This document shows, piece after piece, positions 62,456 through 64,000 of a stretch of 64,000 nt of DNA. Where the stretch lies: assembly GCA_965603285.1 (NCBI GenBank), contig CBFDCK010000004.1:8621-72620 (forward strand), in the 5' to 3' direction. A program made the translations under genes and the position numbers. Position 1 is the first letter of the stretch. Every line of letters begins with the position of its first letter. Source of the stretch: JAUWPO01 sp965603285 (lineage in GTDB: Bacteria > Chloroflexota > Anaerolineae > Anaerolineales > UBA4823). A model generated the notes under the pieces. It had not been told where the DNA came from. It saw only the letters and a list, made by a program, of their open reading frames with translations, and searched no databases.

Positions 62456-62634
62456 TAATTAACTCTTAGTTAGTGAGAGGTGCAATAGTCTTGGAATGGA
62501 CAATATACTGTTGATCAAATGCGCTCACCGAATATTAGACGGATATTCTAATCTTATCACAAAGGTTGTCAAGTTGCTTGTTCACCTTTATAATACACCC
62601 CACAAATTTACAGCAGGTTGGAGTCAGCAAACAC

Positions 62635-64000
62635 ATGGAACAGAATGAAGCCCCTTTGGAGCAGCAGGAGGAGATTGAAAACAATCAAACGATAGAAGAA
62701 GGTGCAAGCGCCGTTGGGAAAGAAGAAGACAGTTCGCCGATGGAAACTCTTCTAAACGAAGGAGAGTTCAAACTAGATTTTCCCAAACAAGGAGAAGTTC
62801 GCCTGGGGAATATTGCCGAAATCCGCGCCAGTGAAATCTTAGTTAGTATTGGGACAAAGTCTGAAGGAGTGATTTCAGGAAGGGAGTTTGAACAAATACC
62901 CGACGAAGAAAAATCCGTTTTCGAAATTGGTCAAGAGATACCAGTTTACGTAGTTGCCCCAGAGGATCCTAGCGGGAGTGTGGTGCTTTCATATACACGT
63001 GCCCGCGAAGAACAAGACTGGGAAAGTGTAGAGCAGCTCTTAGAAACGGGAGGCACTTTCGATAGCGAGGTGATCGGGTACAACAAGGGCGGGTTAATCG
63101 TACCGATAGGAAGGCTGCGCGGGTTTGTACCGGCTTCACAGGTCAGTTTGCTGCGGCGGTTATCCTTTACTGGAGAAACCCCAGAAGAGCGTTGGGGAAC
63201 CCTGGTTGGTGAACAAATGGAGGTCAGTGTTATAGAGATGGATCGAACGCGCCGCCGTTTAATCCTCTCGGAACGTGTGGCTTTGCAGGAAACCCGTGAT
63301 ACTTTAAAAGACCGGTTGCTGGAAGAGTTGGAAGAAGGATCGGTTCATACGGGACGTGTCACCAGCCTGGCAGATTTTGGTGCGTTTGTCAACATTGAAG
63401 GTGCAGATGGTTTGGTTCATCTCTCGGAAATATCCTGGGAGCGTATCAAGCATCCAAATGAAGTATTGGAAGTTGGGCAAGAAGTTGATGTTAAGGTCAT
63501 CAGCGTGGACCGCGACCGCAAACGCATCGGACTATCCATACGCCAATTGCAAGAGGATCCCTGGGTACAAAAAGTTGCTCACCTGCGAGATGGCTTGCTG
63601 GTCGAGGGCACAATCACACACTTAACAAAGTTTGGGGCTTTTGCCCGAATTGATGATGAATTGGAGGGTTTGGTACACGTCTCCGAGTTGAGCGACCATC
63701 GCATTGAACATCCTAAGGAAATTGTGTCCGAAGGAGATGTGGTGACCTTACGGATAATTAAGATCGATACAGATCGCAGGAGGATCGGGTTGAGCCTGCG
63801 TAAGGTTGACTCTCCGGCGTACGCTGACCTGGATTGGAAGATGGCGCTGGCTGATGAAGTGGACAGGGCTCAAGAAGAGGTTCATGAAGCGGAGATGGTG
63901 GTAGAAGAAGAAACTGAAGAGACCCCAGCGGACGAAGTCGAAGAAATAGCAGAATCGGTTGAGGAAGAGCTGGAAGTCGAAGCAGATATAGAAGAGGAAG
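62635..64000 (+). CDS. S1-domain RNA-binding protein (ribosomal protein S1-like), 3' end outside window
   Basis: 455 residues visible; the frame is open to the end of the window. An acidic N-terminal 45 residues precede four S1 domains: the first two are less conserved ('GYNKGGLIVPIGRLRGFVPASQ' region), the third and fourth are classic ('VTSLADFGAFVNIEGADGLVHLSEIS' in part; 'THLTKFGAFARIDDELEGLVHVSEL' in part). A very Glu-rich tail begins about residue 410. The S1-like protein helps mRNA bind the ribosome in many bacteria. GGAG lies 11 bases before ATG 62635. Confidence 0.92.
   Translation, partial: MEQNEAPLEQQEEIENNQTIEEGASAVGKEEDSSPMETLLNEGEFKLDFPKQGEVRLGNIAEIRASEILVSIGTKSEGVISGREFEQIPDEEKSVFEIGQEIPVYVVAPEDPSGSVVLSYTRAREEQDWESVEQLLETGGTFDSEVIGYNKGGLIVPIGRLRGFVPASQVSLLRRLSFTGETPEERWGTLVGEQMEVSVIEMDRTRRRLILSERVALQETRDTLKDRLLEELEEGSVHTGRVTSLADFGAFVNIEGADGLVHLSEISWERIKHPNEVLEVGQEVDVKVISVDRDRKRIGLSIRQLQEDPWVQKVAHLRDGLLVEGTITHLTKFGAFARIDDELEGLVHVSELSDHRIEHPKEIVSEGDVVTLRIIKIDTDRRRIGLSLRKVDSPAYADLDWKMALADEVDRAQEEVHEAEMVVEEETEETPADEVEEIAESVEEELEVEADIEEE

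Overview
The window looks like a piece of a Chloroflexota chromosome, most likely class Anaerolineae. This is inferred from gene content: a bifunctional transaldolase/glucose-6-phosphate isomerase, paired GH63-like and debranching enzymes, an SpoIIIAA/Ycf45-type ATPase with an R3H domain, FmdB zinc ribbon, PdxS/PdxT, and a secreted protein ending in a '(F/Y)LPL..R' type tail. Base composition is near 50% GC and mostly even. There is no phage, transposase or CRISPR array. One tRNA gene is present, tRNA-Leu(CAA), and no rRNA.

Layout. 1-3.1 kb: the 3' end of a peptide-binding-protein gene and a small unknown gene, followed by a damaged tandem copy of the same block. That copy contains a chimeric open frame. 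Each copy carries a hairpin terminator and a convergent 71-residue small protein. 3.1-5.7 kb: membrane-anchored penicillin-acylase-family hydrolase. 5.7-8.3 kb: a tight three-gene operon (isochorismatase-like hydrolase, thioredoxin-reductase-like flavoprotein without its CxxC, RlmN-like radical SAM enzyme) with no obvious known pathway. 8.4-17.4 kb: PlsX, XdhC-like protein, secreted repeat protein, ComEC, and a two-component system whose kinase probably starts at CTG. 17.5-27.8 kb: housekeeping genes (enoyl-CoA hydratase, DinB-like, M23 peptidase, rhomboid, gmk, fmdB, tmk, R3H ATPase, pdxT, pdxS).

28-41 kb is a coherent carbohydrate module on the + strand: GH63-like glucosidase, glycogen debranching enzyme, glucokinase, Tal-Pgi fusion, HAD phosphatase, 6-phosphogluconate dehydrogenase, glucose-6-phosphate dehydrogenase, 6-phosphogluconolactonase. 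Together they can take debranched glycogen or oligosaccharide through glucose-6-phosphate into the oxidative pentose phosphate pathway. GlgC at 55 kb supplies the synthesis side. 41-46.3 kb holds glycosyltransferases and membrane proteins, probably for cell-surface glycoconjugates.

46.4-64 kb mixes housekeeping genes with several unusual signals: two perfect parS sites; a CcrM-type adenine methyltransferase gene cut by one in-frame TAG; a DnaA-box-bearing AT-rich gap that is a candidate replication origin; a perfect 38-bp palindrome in front of an ArsR-type regulator operon; and a chelatase gene whose ATPase and VWA halves are joined by a textbook A-AAA-AAG minus-one frameshift site. The window ends inside an S1-domain RNA-binding protein gene.

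The most interesting candidates are the frameshift chelatase, the radical-SAM/flavoprotein/isochorismatase operon, the interrupted methyltransferase, the parS plus DnaA-box neighbourhood, and the tandem duplication with its chimeric frame. All calls were made by reading the sequence; no database search was possible.
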